Source: Argyresthia goedartella
Lineage: Eukaryota > Arthropoda > Insecta > Lepidoptera > Argyresthiidae
Assembly (NCBI GenBank): GCA_949825045.1
Contig: OX463806.1
Span: 40,448,208 to 40,512,207 of the forward strand
Reading direction: 5' to 3'
DNA length: 64,000 bases
Part shown: positions 32,779 through 43,353 of the stretch, piece by piece
Layout: each line of letters begins with the position of its first letter
Position numbering within the stretch: position 1 is the stretch's first letter
Made by a program: the position numbers and the translations under genes
Notes under the pieces: model-generated
Seen by the model: the letters and a program-made list of their open reading frames with translations, nothing else
What the model was told of the DNA's origin: nothing
Databases searched by the model: none

Positions 32779-35433
32779 GGTTCTTTAATCTTAGTGAAAA
32801 ATAATATTAAGGTGAAACAACGGAAAGATATTCTTGCACTTACTGTTGAAAGACAAATAGAGGTATCCTGTGTTGAGTTAGATAACCATATTATTGTTTG
32901 TGTCTACAGGCCACCGAGGGATGAAAAAGGCCATGGCAATTTCGAAATATTTGAGAAAATTATGGAGGAAGCCCTCATTAAACTTTGTAATAACAGAAAA
33001 AAGTTAATTATTTGTGGCGATCTTAATGTAGATCTGCTTGTAGATACAACACTGAAGCGACGATTAATAACTCTGTTCAAATCATTTAATTTATGTCATG
33101 TATTTCTAGAGCCGACTAGAATTACACTTACCAGCCAAACTTGCTTAGATAACGTTTTTTGTGACTGTGCATTCACAAGTAAAAGTGTAATTAACTGCTT
33201 ACCCTCCGATCACAGTGGTCAAACAGTTTCATTCCCAATTACTATTAAGGATAAGACTGGTCCATCATTTTATAGGCCTATTACATCCCATAGACTAGAG
33301 ACATATACGAAAAACTTAGATATAAATTTGCCAGTACCGGATTTTAATGAACAGAACCCAAACAAAATCTACTCAGACTTCTTCAACATTATTGAGACAG
33401 TATTCAATAAAGTTTTCAAATTAAAGAAAGTCAGTGACTACAACGGTAAATCTAAATTTAATGACTGGGCAACGTTTGGAATTCGTAAAAGTAGAGTTAT
33501 CTTGTATGACCTTTATGATCAAAAAACCTATAACTTTGATCGAAAATTTCATGACTATGTTAAAAAATATTCCAAAACTTTCAAGTTGGTTTGTAGAACT
33601 GCAAAAACTTTACACATTAATAGAAAAATTCAAAATTCAAATAATAGAATGAAAACAGTTTGGCAAATAATAAACCGCGAAACTGGCAAAGTTATACCAA
33701 GGGACAGTGATTTCTGCCTAAAGATAGGTGATGATGTTGTTAAATCCAACGCTGATGTTGCTCGAGCTTTTGAAACATTCTTCACCAATGTACCCGTACT
33801 CACAACGGCCCGTCTAAATTCATCTCCATTTGAAGCAGAGACTTTATTAAAAAATAATACTAGCGTCAGTAATGTATATTTAAAATTTCATTATGTATAT
33901 CCCCAGGACATTGTCAAAACGTTTAAATTACTTAACTTAAAAAATACGGAAGACCTGTGGGGTATATCAGTCAAAGTCATTGGTTCAGTAATTTTAGTTA
34001 TAGCCCCACACTTAGCTTATATATTCAATAAATGTGTTGACGATGGGGCTTTTCCAGACCTCATGAAACACAGTAAACTTATACCGCTGTTCAAATCGGG
34101 AGATAAGGGCGATCCTTCAAATTTCAGACCAATATCTGTTCTTCCAACACTAAGTAAAATATTTGAAAAGATTATACTCAATCAAATGCCCTCACACTTC
34201 AACCGTACAAAACAACTCCACGCTAAACAATATGGTTTCACTAGGGGTAAATCGACTACGGATGCAGGTATTACCCTTGTATCTTATATTTATTCTGCAT
34301 GGGAGGCCGCACAGGATGCTATCGGAGTTTTTTGCGACCTGTCGAAGGCGTTTGATTGTGTTGATCATAATACGCTATTAATTAAATTAAATCATTACGG
34401 AGTTAGAAATAAAGCGTTGGATCTACTAAGATCATACCTAAGCAATAGAATTCAAAAGGCAGAAGTTAACGGCGTAAAATCTGATGGATCGGGTGTTAAA
34501 ATTGGCGTTCCACAAGGTTCCATATTAAGCCCTTTCTTATTCCTGGTAAATATTAATGATCTGCCTTTCATGGTGGAGAAATTAACTGACATAGTGTTGT
34601 TTGCTGATGATACTTCAATGGTCTTCAAAATTGAAAGACAAAAAGGAGATTTTGATGATGTTAATGGTGTATTGTCTTTAACCTTGAATTGGTTCACAGT
34701 TAATAATTTATTGTTAAACGCTGGTAAAACCAAGTGTATCAAATTCTCACTTCCAAATGTCAGGCAAGTTGAGACCAGTTTGGTGTTAGACAACAGCACG
34801 TTAGAATTGGTAAATGATACGAAGTTTCTTGGAATAACCATTGATACCAAATTGCAGTGGGGACCCCACATAGATAAATTGGCTGGTAAATTAAGTTCTG
34901 CGGCTTACGCTGTTAGGAACATCAGACAAAGCACGGATGTGGCTACATCTAGGCTAGTATATTTTAGTTACTTTCATAGTGTGATGTCCTATGGTATCTT
35001 GTTGTGGGGGAAAGCAGCGGATATTCAAACTATTTTCATTTTACAGAAAAGAGCTATTCGAGCAATTTATAATTTAAAACGAACAGACTCCTTAAGAGAG
35101 CTTTATAAAGAAATTGACATACTAACAGTAGCTAGTCAATTTATTTTCGAAAATATAATGTATGTACGCAAGAACCTTACAACATTTTCCAAACTTAGCG
35201 ACAGCTGTAATGTTAAACTTAGAAATAATCACAGACTATGTGCGCCCCGATTTAGACTCGCGAAGGTTAGCAATTCTTTCAAGGGTCAGTGCATTCTCTA
35301 CTACAATAAGATACCTCTGGAGATTTTGAAATTGCCATTTGAGCAATTTAAAAAGCATGTTAAAGCGACTTTGTCGAAAAAGGGATATTACAATGTTCAA
35401 GATTACTTAAATGACTGGACTGTATGGGGTTAA
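32779..35433 (+). pseudogene. LINE ORF2, 5'-truncated: endonuclease C-terminal part, RT
   Basis: The frame is open for about 884 codons from the BEL-2 junction to TAA at 35431-35433. It holds the second half of an APE endonuclease (VCVYRPPRDE, ICGDLNVDLL, LPSDHSGQ with the catalytic H) and a full RT: FRPISVLPTLSKIFEKII, CDLSKAFDCVDH, IGVPQGSILSP, and the catalytic LFADDTSMV (about 34599-34625). The C-terminal YGILLWGKAADIQTIFIL block matches the other LINEs here. No internal stop is seen, so the insertion is recent, but the missing N terminus and promoter make it dead on arrival. Confidence 0.9.
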
Positions 35434-35700
35434 TATGGCTCAACACAGACCTTGCTGTTAATAATTTTGTAATTATTTATTCCTGCTTATTAATCATAAC
35501 AATTAAATTTTTCATATTTGTATTAGTTAAGCACAACCTATTTTTAAAAGAGATCTAAAAATAAATCTGTGGGAGTTTCTACGCCCTTCTTCTCCCACAG
35601 TGGTCCAATGTAGAGAAGAGGCAAAAAATGACGTTTGCTAAGTATATGTAAATATTTACAGTAATAAAGTACTTTGACTATTGACTATTGACTATTGACT

Positions 35701-36181
35701 CCTTTTATAAAGCCGCACCTACCAATTAATATTTGAATTTGACAACTCAGATAAGAGTTAGAATACTGATTACTACAATGTAGAATAGAAGTCCCTTTGT
35801 ACAAGACCAATAAGGAAATCTCGGGTCATGAACATGATACCCAAATTTTGCTTTGATGTCCCCTATCACGTCGCCTAAACTACGTCCTTAAAGACCCCAT
35901 TGTTCTCCCCCGAAAAACATCGTTATCTTTTGCGTATATAAACTGTACGCACAGGCCCTTTCGTTAGAGAGAAGCACCAACCACTCTGAGTAGCAGTCGC
36001 TCCCTATACTCGCGATCGTAACTTACCTTCGTACCCCAAGTCGCGTCCCCAGTAGACTTTTTCCTTTTAACGAAAACGTGTTATAGACTAGATAGTTTGT
36101 AGGGAAATAAAACTCCTTAAAATTCTACGAAGTCTTTATTATCTTGTCTTCGTCGAACCCTGACAGTCGAAGGATATAACA
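35701..36181 (+). repeat. Ty3 3' LTR, right piece
   Basis: Continues the LTR from CCTTTTATAAAGCCGC to GGATATAACA. It differs from 7328-7804 by a few substitutions and a TTTC insertion (GGCCCTTTCGTTAG versus GGCCCGTTAG). The target duplication AGGA follows at 36182-36185. Confidence 0.94.
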
Positions 36182-36687
36182 AGGAACTGTAGTGTCCCGA
36201 AGCTGTAGTGTCCAGGAACTGTAGTGTCCCGAAGCTGTGGTATATCCAGGAACTTTAGTGTCGCGAAGCTGTGGTATATCCAGGAACTGGAGTGTCCCGA
36301 AGCTGTGCTTTTTCAGGAACTGTAGTGTCCCGAAGTTGTAGTGTCCAGGAACTGTAGTGTCCCGAAGCTGTGGTATATCCAGGAACTGTAGTGTCCCGAA
36401 GCTGTGGTATACCCAGGAACTGTAGTGTACCGAAGCTGTGCTTTTTCAGGAACTGTAGAGTCCCGAAGTTTTAGTGTCCAGGAACTGTAGTGTCCCGAAG
36501 CTGTGGTATTTCCAGGAACTGTAGTGTCCCGAAGCTGTGGTATATCCAGGTACTGTAGTGTCTCGAAGCTGTGCTTTGTTCAGGAACTGTAGTGTCCCGA
36601 AGCTGTGCTTTTTCAGTAACTGTAGTGTCCCGAATTTGTAGTGTCCAGGAACTGTAGTGTCCCGAAGCTGTGGTATATCCAGGAACT
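36182..36687. repeat. 34-bp tandem array, middle part (BEL-1 leader)
   Basis: About 15 units of the same repeat as at 6440-7197, with extra variants ending GCTGTGCTTTTTCA or GCTTTGTTCA. It is interrupted at 36688 by a LINE fragment and resumes at 37537. Confidence 0.95.
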
Positions 36688-37536
36688 CAAATGATAGCAA
36701 ATTGCAGTGGGGACCCCACATAGATAAATTAGCTGGTAAATTAAGTTCTGCGGCTTTCGATGTTAGGAACATCAGACAAAGCACGGATGTGGCTACATCT
36801 AGGCTAGTATATTTTAGTTACTTTCATAGTGTCATGTCCTATGGTATCTTGTTGTGGGGAAAAGCAGCGGATATTCAAACTATTTTTATTCACAGAAAAG
36901 AGCTATTCGAGCAATTTATAATTTAAAACGAACAGACTCCTTAAGAGAGCTTTTTAAAGAAATTGACATACTAACTGTAGCTAGTCAATTTATTTTCGAA
37001 AATATAATGTATGTACGCAAGAACCTTACGACATTTAGCAAACTTAGCGATAGCTGCATTGTTAACCTAAGATATAATCACAGATTGTGTGCGCCCCGAC
37101 TTAGACTCGCAAAGGTTAGCAATTCTTTCAAGGGTCAGTGCATTCTCTACTATAATAAGATACCTCTGGAGATTTTGAAATTGCCATTTGAGCAATTTAA
37201 AAAGCATGTTAAAGCGACTTTGTCGAAAAAGGGATATTATAATGTTCGAGATTACTAAATGACAGGACTGTATGGGGTTAATCTAGTTCAACACAGACCT
37301 CGCTGTTAATAATTTTGTAATTATTTATTATTGCCTGCTTATTAAATTAAAAAAAACAATTGTATTAGTTAAGCACAACCTATTTTTAAAAGAGATCTAA
37401 AAATAAATCTGTGGGAGTTTCTATCCCCTCGTCTCCCACAGTGGTCCAATGTAGAGAAGAGGCAAAAAATGACGTTTGTTAAGTATATGTAAATATCTAC
37501 AGTAATAAAGTACTTTTGACTTTGACTTTGACTTTG
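36688..37536 (+). mobile_element. 5'-truncated LINE fragment in the tandem array
   Basis: Closely related to the 3' end of the LINE at 32779-35700: it starts at GCAAATTGCAGTGGGGACCC and carries LVYFSYFHSVMSYGILLWGK, then a one-base deletion near 36893 that shifts the frame, then the same C terminus ending near 37258. It ends in TTTGAC repeats (about 37513-37536). The flanks GGAACT and AAACTGTAG suggest a short AACT duplication. It is a dead copy from the same family. Confidence 0.9.
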
Positions 37537-37790
37537 AAACTGTAGTGTCCCGAAGCTGTGGTATATCCAGGAACTGTAGTGTCTCGAAGCTGTGCTTTGT
37601 TCAGGAACTGTAGTGTCCTGATTCTGTGGTGTAACCAGGAACTGTAGTGTCCCGAAGCTGTGGTATATCCAGGAACTGTAGTGTCTCGAAGCTGTGCTTT
37701 GTTCAGGAACTGTAGTGTCCTGATTCTGTGGTGTAACCTGGAACTGTAGTGTCCCGAAGCAGTGGTTTATCCAGGAACTGTAGTGTCCCG
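37537..37790. repeat. 34-bp tandem array, right part (BEL-1 leader)
   Basis: About 7-8 units, including a longer two-unit period (GCTTTGTTCAGGAACTGTAG, then a TGATTCTGTGGTGTAACC block) repeated twice. It ends at GTGTCCCGTCGC, where BEL-1 leader sequence begins. Confidence 0.92.
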
Positions 37791-38275
37791 TCGCTTGTAA
37801 CAGTAATAACGAACTTTCTGTGTCTATTCTTGGGTCTCGTTATAAGTATATTTTTTCGTACGCTATTTACGCCTTCTCAATACAATTGGTGAGTCCCGCT
37901 GGTGGGAGGCCTATGAACCGAATCGCTAGGTAGTTAGACCATATAAAAATACCGAGATCACCCCGAAAGTCAGAGTACTCCGAAATTACCGTTTCTTTGC
38001 TCGAAGGACCAAAATGTTCAGGCCGCTGTTGCCTGAGATTGTAAGTACTTATGTAGGAGTTGAAGAATAAGAGAACTGTTGTCCACTTGAATGTTTATTG
38101 TCGACTCAAAAGAATAATATTGTACTTTAGCTTATAATAATTACATAATGCTTGGTATGCACAATATGTCTGACGTCAATGTGTGAGCACTGGCTCATAC
38201 ACACATAGCTTCAAAGAGGCTTTTTAATACAATATCTCATAGTGGCTACATAAAATGACAAATAAAATGGCTACA
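37791..38275 (-). repeat. BEL-1 distal leader, primer-binding site and 5' LTR
   Basis: 37860-38010 resembles the leader of BEL-2 (CTGGTGGGAGGCC, then GAACCGAATCGCTAG). The minus-strand primer-binding-like TTTTGGTCCTTCGAGCAAAG (37995-38014) abuts TGTTCAGGCC at 38015, which would be one end of an LTR. A TG..CA-type block runs to GGCTACA at 38275 (38250 is an alternative end). The partner LTR is outside the window, so the ends cannot be verified. Confidence 0.55.
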
Positions 38276-38291
38276 ATTTAAATGATCACTA

Positions 38292-38565
38292 AACATTTTT
38301 TTCTTACCAAAATGGATAAATGATCACCAAAAGTTGCAGAAAGCATCAGGGTAAAATACTGCGGTAGCTTAGGTGAAGGGTAAAGGTGGTGAGCGAAGCA
38401 AAGCCCCCTTTATCCTTCGAGTTAGGTTGAACATGTAAGAACAAAAAAATACTAAGTACACAAAATAAATACAATTTGGTGACATTTATCCATTCTGGCA
38501 GTCATTTAGAATTTATTGGTAGTAAAATAGGTGCGTTTTTAGTAATCGTTTAAACACAAGCCAAT
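38292..38565 (-). repeat. Interspersed hairpin repeat, copy 1 (family A)
   Basis: Reverse-oriented copy of the repeat also present at 46061-46395 and 52545-52872. Shared blocks include TTTAAACGATTA, TTTTACTACCAATAAATTC, TTACATGTTCAACCTAAC and CCTTCACCTAAGCTACCGCA. It is a short non-coding element, MITE- or Helitron-like; superfamily unknown. It directly borders the presumed BEL-1 LTR. Confidence 0.8.
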
Positions 38566-38694
38566 AAATTTCGTTGGTCAATTTGATTCCTGATTGAACA
38601 ACTCAAATCGTTGGTTCATCACCATCAGGAATGAAATCGTAGGTCACTTTACAGTTGGTCATGTGTAGTTGATCATTCAGGAACACGGGAAATA

Positions 38695-38925
38695 AATAAA
38701 TAATATATATTAGAGGTCAAACTTACGCAAATCGAACTCGGCCTATGTTAATCTCATAAGGCTTGTGTTATAGGTATTAGACGTCGATATATTTGATAGA
38801 GATACATACTTATGTAAATAGATAGAAACATCCAAGAGTAAGAAACAAATATTCATGCTCCTCACACAAATATTTGCCCTTACCGGGATTCGAGCCTGGG
38901 ACCGTCGCATCAGTTTCATAGGGGA
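38695..38925 (-). repeat. tRNA-derived SINE, 5' part degenerate
   Basis: On the minus strand a B-box-like GGCTCGAATCCCGG (38885-38898) is followed by TAAGGGCAAATATTTGTGTG, a body with CGACGTCTAATACC and ACACAAGCC, and a tail GTTTGACCTCTAATATATA. It is the same layout as the SINE at 50273-50530. The A box is not recognisable. Confidence 0.65.
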
Positions 38926-40429
38926 TGGGATAAATATATCTTCAATTCCTATATGGTTCAAAACACCGAAGCATTCTAGAAGGGTAGGCCTAAAGCGTAG
39001 ATTGGCTACATCGCGTTATGACTAGTCATTGATCTAAAAACACAAACATCATATAGGAGCTCGTATCTTAACATGCAGTCCGCGTGTGGCCTCCTATGTG
39101 GATTCTCAGATTAAACAAGAATTGAAATGAGGAATGGAACCACAACCAAGTCTTGCGTTGATCAAATTTTTATGAGACTCCCATCAATGGAGCCTGGCAG
39201 GCAAAAACGCTGGCAGACCACCGCGTCACCGCGCTCGCTTGCACCAACAGCGCGCGCAGCAGCTCGCATATTTTCTGTCATAAGTCGAAGTAGGCATATA
39301 GGTAGTTAGGCCTAACGCGATTTAGGTTAGAAGAGAGGGAGGCAAAGAGATTCATAGACATGTTGATCTTTTGTCAAATAACTATGTAGGCATAAAGATA
39401 ATGAAGAGCTCATGGATATTTTCTGGACAACCTATTTAGTACAATGTATTCTCATTTGAATGTTGTATGCCTTGATGAACGAAAATCTTTCTTACCTACT
39501 CTGTGGTTGTATGCTAACCAAGATATAACAAATGCTAATCTTGGCTTTGTGATCCTACTACCTTCTGAGACATTTCTGCATTATACCTTTTTCTGAAATT
39601 TACTCAGCTACCAACATTCAGCAGAATTAAGAATCTACCAAGTGCAGGACCCTAAATGCGGACACACCGAAATAAATAAAAGCACGGTTACCAAAAAAAC
39701 AATTACTTATGTATATTTACCCAAATTAATAAAACTCATATGTATTTGATCAAGGGTAATACTTGACAAGTGACAATTATGCCGACATATAAACTATCAA
39801 ATGCGTAGTTTGTCTGCTGTAAAGATTTAAAACACATGTTACAGTTAGAGTAAATAGTCTAAGGTTACAGTACCTATCTGGACTATCTTTAAAAAAATCA
39901 ATCAGAAAAACGGTTCTCTCTGTCTATTATGCTTTATTTATATTTTTTAATGCTAGGTTTAGGAAAATGTTAATATTTCTAATATAACTGCTTAAAATTC
40001 ACATCTAACTTATTTTTAACTGAAGCAAATATCCTTTATTTTAAGCCAATACAATATGGATAAATATAATTCATATAATAATATCTTCAGAGTTCATTTT
40101 ATACGAATAAAATGCAAAGTTCTGCAATCGCAGATTAAACAAAGTAAACCGGAAAAATTTGAACTAGTTATCGGCCGTGTGTACGCCTTTGGTCGAAAAT
40201 AGGTAACAATTGAACCAGGTTACACCCATAAATGCTTATTTTAAATAGGCTGCAACATAAATTGGTCTCAGATATTGGTGGCGGTAATCTGGTGTTAATA
40301 TTGCAAAATTGTATTTGTTTCTTTGTATTCTCCGAAATTGATACTTATTATACAGCTATTTTAAATAAAAGTCGATGAAATAAAACGGGATTCCGACCGG
40401 GCGGTAGGAAACTAAACTTTGATGGAAAA
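38926..40429. other. Unassigned AT-rich stretch, possible LINE endonuclease scrap
   Basis: No gene is seen. At 39127-39290 on the plus strand TTTKSCVDQIFMR, then in a shifted frame LADHRVTAL, resembles the CVDHIF..SDH end of an APE endonuclease, suggesting a small decayed LINE piece (weak). The rest has no recognised repeat. Confidence 0.3.
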
Positions 40430-42052
40430 CGCGAATCTCTTTGCCGACCAGCCAAATAAGCTAATGCATAACAAACAGTTTGGATTCACTCGCGGTCGTT
40501 CAACAACAGATGCCGGAATTCAGTTCATTGAAAGTATTTTTGATGCCTGGGAAGAGTCACAAGATGCCCTAGGCATTTTTTGTGACTTATCTAAGGCTTT
40601 TGATTGCGTTTGTCATGAAACATTGATCAGGAAATTACATCATTATGGAGTTAGAGACACGTCATTGAATTTGTTAAAATCTTATCTGAACGGAAGAATA
40701 CAAAGGGTAGACGTAAACGGAGAACGATCACCAGGATCATTGGTTTCTTTGGGCGTGCCACAGGGCTCAATATTGGGACCCTTCCTATTCCTCATCTATA
40801 TAAACGACTTACCCTATCTAGGAAGGGACTGTCATGATATGGTACTGTTTGCTGATGACACCTCACTTATTTTTAAAACAAAGCGAAACCAACACGCTAC
40901 TGATGATCACGTGAACAATACCATATCAAGAGTGGTAAATTGGTTTAATGTTAATAATTTGCTATTAAATGAGAAAAAGACTAAATGTGTTAAGTTTCTT
41001 ACTACTAACGTTAAAAATAATCAGACATGTATAACAATTAAAAATGAGGAATTGGAATTGGTAACCAGCACAGTGTTTCTAGGTATAACGTTGGATTCCA
41101 AACTCCAATGGGGTCCACATATTGATAAGCTATCGAACAGACTGAGCTCTGCAGCTTTTGCATGCAGGAAAATCCGTCACTTGACAGATTTAAAAACAGC
41201 CAGATTAGTTTATTTTAGTTATTTTCATAGTATTATGTCCTACGGTATTCTGCTCTGGGGCAGTGCTGCTGACATAAATACTATTTTTGTGCTGCAAAAG
41301 CGGGCTGTTCGTGCGATTTATAAAATGAATAATAGAGATTCTCTTAGAAATAAGTTTAAAGAAGTAAATATATTGACAGTCCATAGTCAATATATTTACG
41401 AGAATATTATGTATGTCCATAAGAACATTGTTAACTTTCGAAGAAACTGTGATATACATAACTTTAATACTAGAAACAAGGACAAACTTGCAGTGCCCAC
41501 TACTCGGCTCCATAAAATAAAAAACTCGTTCAAGGGTAATTGTGTAAGATTTTACAATAAACTCCCAAGCACTTTGACAGATCTATCAATTAATAAGTTC
41601 AAGAAATACATCAAGCAAAGGCTTATTTCTAAAGATTACTACAGTATTAAAGAGTACATAGACGATAAAAATGCTTGGGACTGAATTGTTCTAATTAATT
41701 GTGAGCATCCTCACTGCCAGAGTTTCTTTTACTGGACACTTGGAGGCCTTTTACACCTCCAAAGATTAATTTAATTATACAACACTTGACTGTGGGGACC
41801 ATTTACATCTCCTATTATCATTGTATTATTGACTAAAGAGACTATACATCTCTGTTATTTATATTTTAATTATTTTATTATGACATTTGAGACTCTTTAC
41901 ATCTCTCAGAAACAATAATTAAGTACTTTTTTTTTTCTGATAATATGATAATAATACCAAATGTTCTGTAAAAAATGAAATGAAATGACATGTGAAAGTG
42001 CCCTTGTGGCCTATTTACAGAATAAACGTTTTGAGTTTTTTTTTTTTTTTTT
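40430..42052 (+). mobile_element. 5'-truncated LINE, RT half (CR1/Jockey-like)
   Basis: Homology to the LINE RT starts near 40445 and the coding part ends at 41684. The 3' UTR contains three spaced copies of ACTNTTTACATCTC-like text, then AATAAACG and a T-run (about 42036-42052) at the end. It is closest to the LINE fragment inside the piggyBac element (shared NFNTRNKDKL). Confidence 0.85.
40437..41684 (+). pseudogene. LINE ORF2 C-terminal 415 residues, open
   Basis: Open frame to TGA at 41682-41684 with KQFGFTRGRSTTDAGIQF, CDLSKAFDCV, LGVPQGSILGPF, the catalytic LFADDTSLIF (about 40847-40876) and YGILLWGSAADINTIFVLQK. The endonuclease and the RT fingers are missing through 5' truncation. 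No internal stops or shifts are seen, so it is a recent but incomplete insertion. The first ATG at 40419 belongs to the flank, not to the LINE. Confidence 0.85.
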
Positions 42053-42410
42053 AGGCACACCCTCCTAGAAGGCACCGAAGTACGAAACACATATTAGTCC
42101 GGGGGGCCACTAGGATATTTTGCTAGTTACTCGAGCGCGTCGGATGAAGATGGGTCCCATACGTAGCTGCGAAGAATGCTAATGCGAAGCACGCTGCCCG
42201 ATGAAGGGGAGAATATGGGAGGTTACAAACCGTAACTCCACAAAATCTTTAAGCTTTCCACCTAGAGCTGCGCCGTTAGGACAAAAAAATATACAATACT
42301 ATAGTATAAAAGTAGGTATCCCCCGATCCCCGATCGTTACTCCGCAAATAAGCCACAAACCAATTAACTTAACCCCCGGTTAGTGTCTTGTGCCGACCAG
42401 TCCCAGGTCG
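42053..42410. other. No gene recognised
   Basis: Mixed-composition sequence between the LINE tail and the palindromic repeat. No convincing frame or known repeat was identified. Confidence 0.4.
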
Positions 42411-42720
42411 ACCTTAGGTCCAACGTAGACAGCAGTCGGCGTAAGGCATAACGTAAGCTCTACGCAGACAGAATACGGCGTAAGGTACTTTTGATTTTCG
42501 CTGCGTTCGCAAACAGAACGCGGCGAAGATCAAACGTACCTTACGCCGTATGCCTTACGCCGTCTTCTGTCTGCGAGGGGCCTAAGGTACGTTTGATCTT
42601 CGCCGCATACTGTTTGCGATCGCGGCGACGATCAAACGTACCTTACGCCTTACTACATTATTACTCAAAGCCTTACGCCTTATGCCTTACGCCGTCTTCT
42701 TCTGCGTTGGGTCTTAGGCG
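42411..42720. mobile_element. Compound palindromic repeat (MITE-like)
   Basis: The ends are inverted copies (CTTAGGTCCAACGTAGACAG versus CCTAAGACCCAACGCAGAAG, followed by GGCGTAAGGCATAA in both). Inside are two further hairpins: 42474-42550 (35-bp arms, three mismatches, 7-base loop) and 42584-42645 (about 27-bp arms). GCGTAAGG occurs many times in both orientations. It has no coding capacity. Confidence 0.8.
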
Positions 42721-42810
42721 TACCAACCAGAGTCCTATAGCAGCAACCTAATAAAGCAGTCGCTGTGGCCAAATACGGATTGCACTACGACATTAATCCA
42801 TCATCAGTAA

Positions 42811-43248
42811 TAGTGATGCAACCAATACGAATATTCGTATTCGCCGAATAATAGACATTTACCGAATATTCGTGATTCGGCGAATACGCGCGTCGGTCGT
42901 CGACACGTAAAAATACGACGTGTGCATAGGGCCTTACAAAACCGCAAGGACGACGCGACGACGGGGGACTCCCCGGCAATAGTTTACTGTTACTGCACAT
43001 AGTTTAGTTTTCACTGAAGCCATGTTCAGTCGCCTCGGAAAGACTTTTTTCAACAGCTGGAAACATCCAGACTGAAAAAAGAAATCGCCTAAAACCAGAA
43101 AATCAAAAAAAAATGTTTTTTAAATAAAAATTTGCCTATTGTATATTTTAATTATTAGAATAGAAATTCATCAAATAAATAAGTCTTTTATTACCATGGT
43201 GAGATATTCGTATTCGTATTCGTAAAAGTAGTATTCGTTGCATCACTA
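42811..43248. mobile_element. hAT-type MITE
   Basis: 438 bp. The ends TAGTGATGCAACCAATA and TAGTGATGCAACGAATA (inward) are inverted repeats, with nested GAATACGAATA motifs. A perfect 8-bp target duplication, ATCAGTAA, lies at 42803-42810 and 43249-43256, the size made by hAT transposases. The interior is not coding. Confidence 0.92.
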
Positions 43249-43353
43249 ATCAGTAATCAATCACTACGCAGAACATCTCCGGGCTAGACAGTTAGAGATA
43301 GTAAGTACCTATTTTAATAATTAATGAATGCTCGATTGAAACAATTACGAAGT

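Larger units (their letters stand above)
24089..35700 (+). mobile_element. 5'-truncated LINE (CR1/Jockey-like) in the Ty3 3' LTR, itself split by BEL-2
   Basis: The left 14 bp (24089-24102, GATAGAGGTGGTTC) and the right part (32779-35700) join in frame once BEL-2 and one copy of its GGTTC duplication are removed. The LINE lacks the first part of its endonuclease, has the rest of ORF2 intact, and ends in tandem TTGACTA heptamers (about 35674-35700). Both flanks are the Ty3 LTR. Any target duplication is at most a few bases (ACT) and merges with the tail. Confidence 0.9.
7198..36181 (+). mobile_element. Ty3/gypsy LTR retrotransposon with env, split by nested insertions
   Basis: LTRs of 607 bp (7198-7804) and 611 bp (23959-24088 plus 35701-36181) begin TGTTATAT and end ATATAACA. 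The target duplication AGGA lies at 7194-7197 and 36182-36185. The order of coding parts is gag, protease, RT, RNase H, integrase, env, as in env-bearing (errantivirus-like) Ty3 elements. By eye the LTRs differ at about five positions plus a 4-bp indel. Removing the nested inserts (piggyBac 10258-13715, LINE 16954-21926, LINE+BEL-2 24089-35700) leaves an element of roughly 8.9 kb. All coding genes carry lesions. Confidence 0.92.
1..38275 (-). mobile_element. Outermost BEL/Pao LTR retrotransposon (BEL-1), decayed and split by insertions
   Basis: On the minus strand, in element order from right to left, there is an LTR-like block (38015-38275), a primer-binding-like site, a leader with a 34-bp tandem array, then gag and pol remnants ending at the left edge of the window. 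The leader resembles that of the intact BEL-2 (CTGGTGG..GGCC block and a primer-binding-like TTTTGGTCCTTCGA read on the minus strand). The array on the left (to 7197) and on the right (from 36182) is one array split by the Ty3 element. Coding parts are full of stops and frameshifts. Integrase, any env and the 3' LTR must lie left of position 1. The layout is inferred from homology to BEL-2 within the window; the far right boundary is approximate. Confidence 0.75.
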
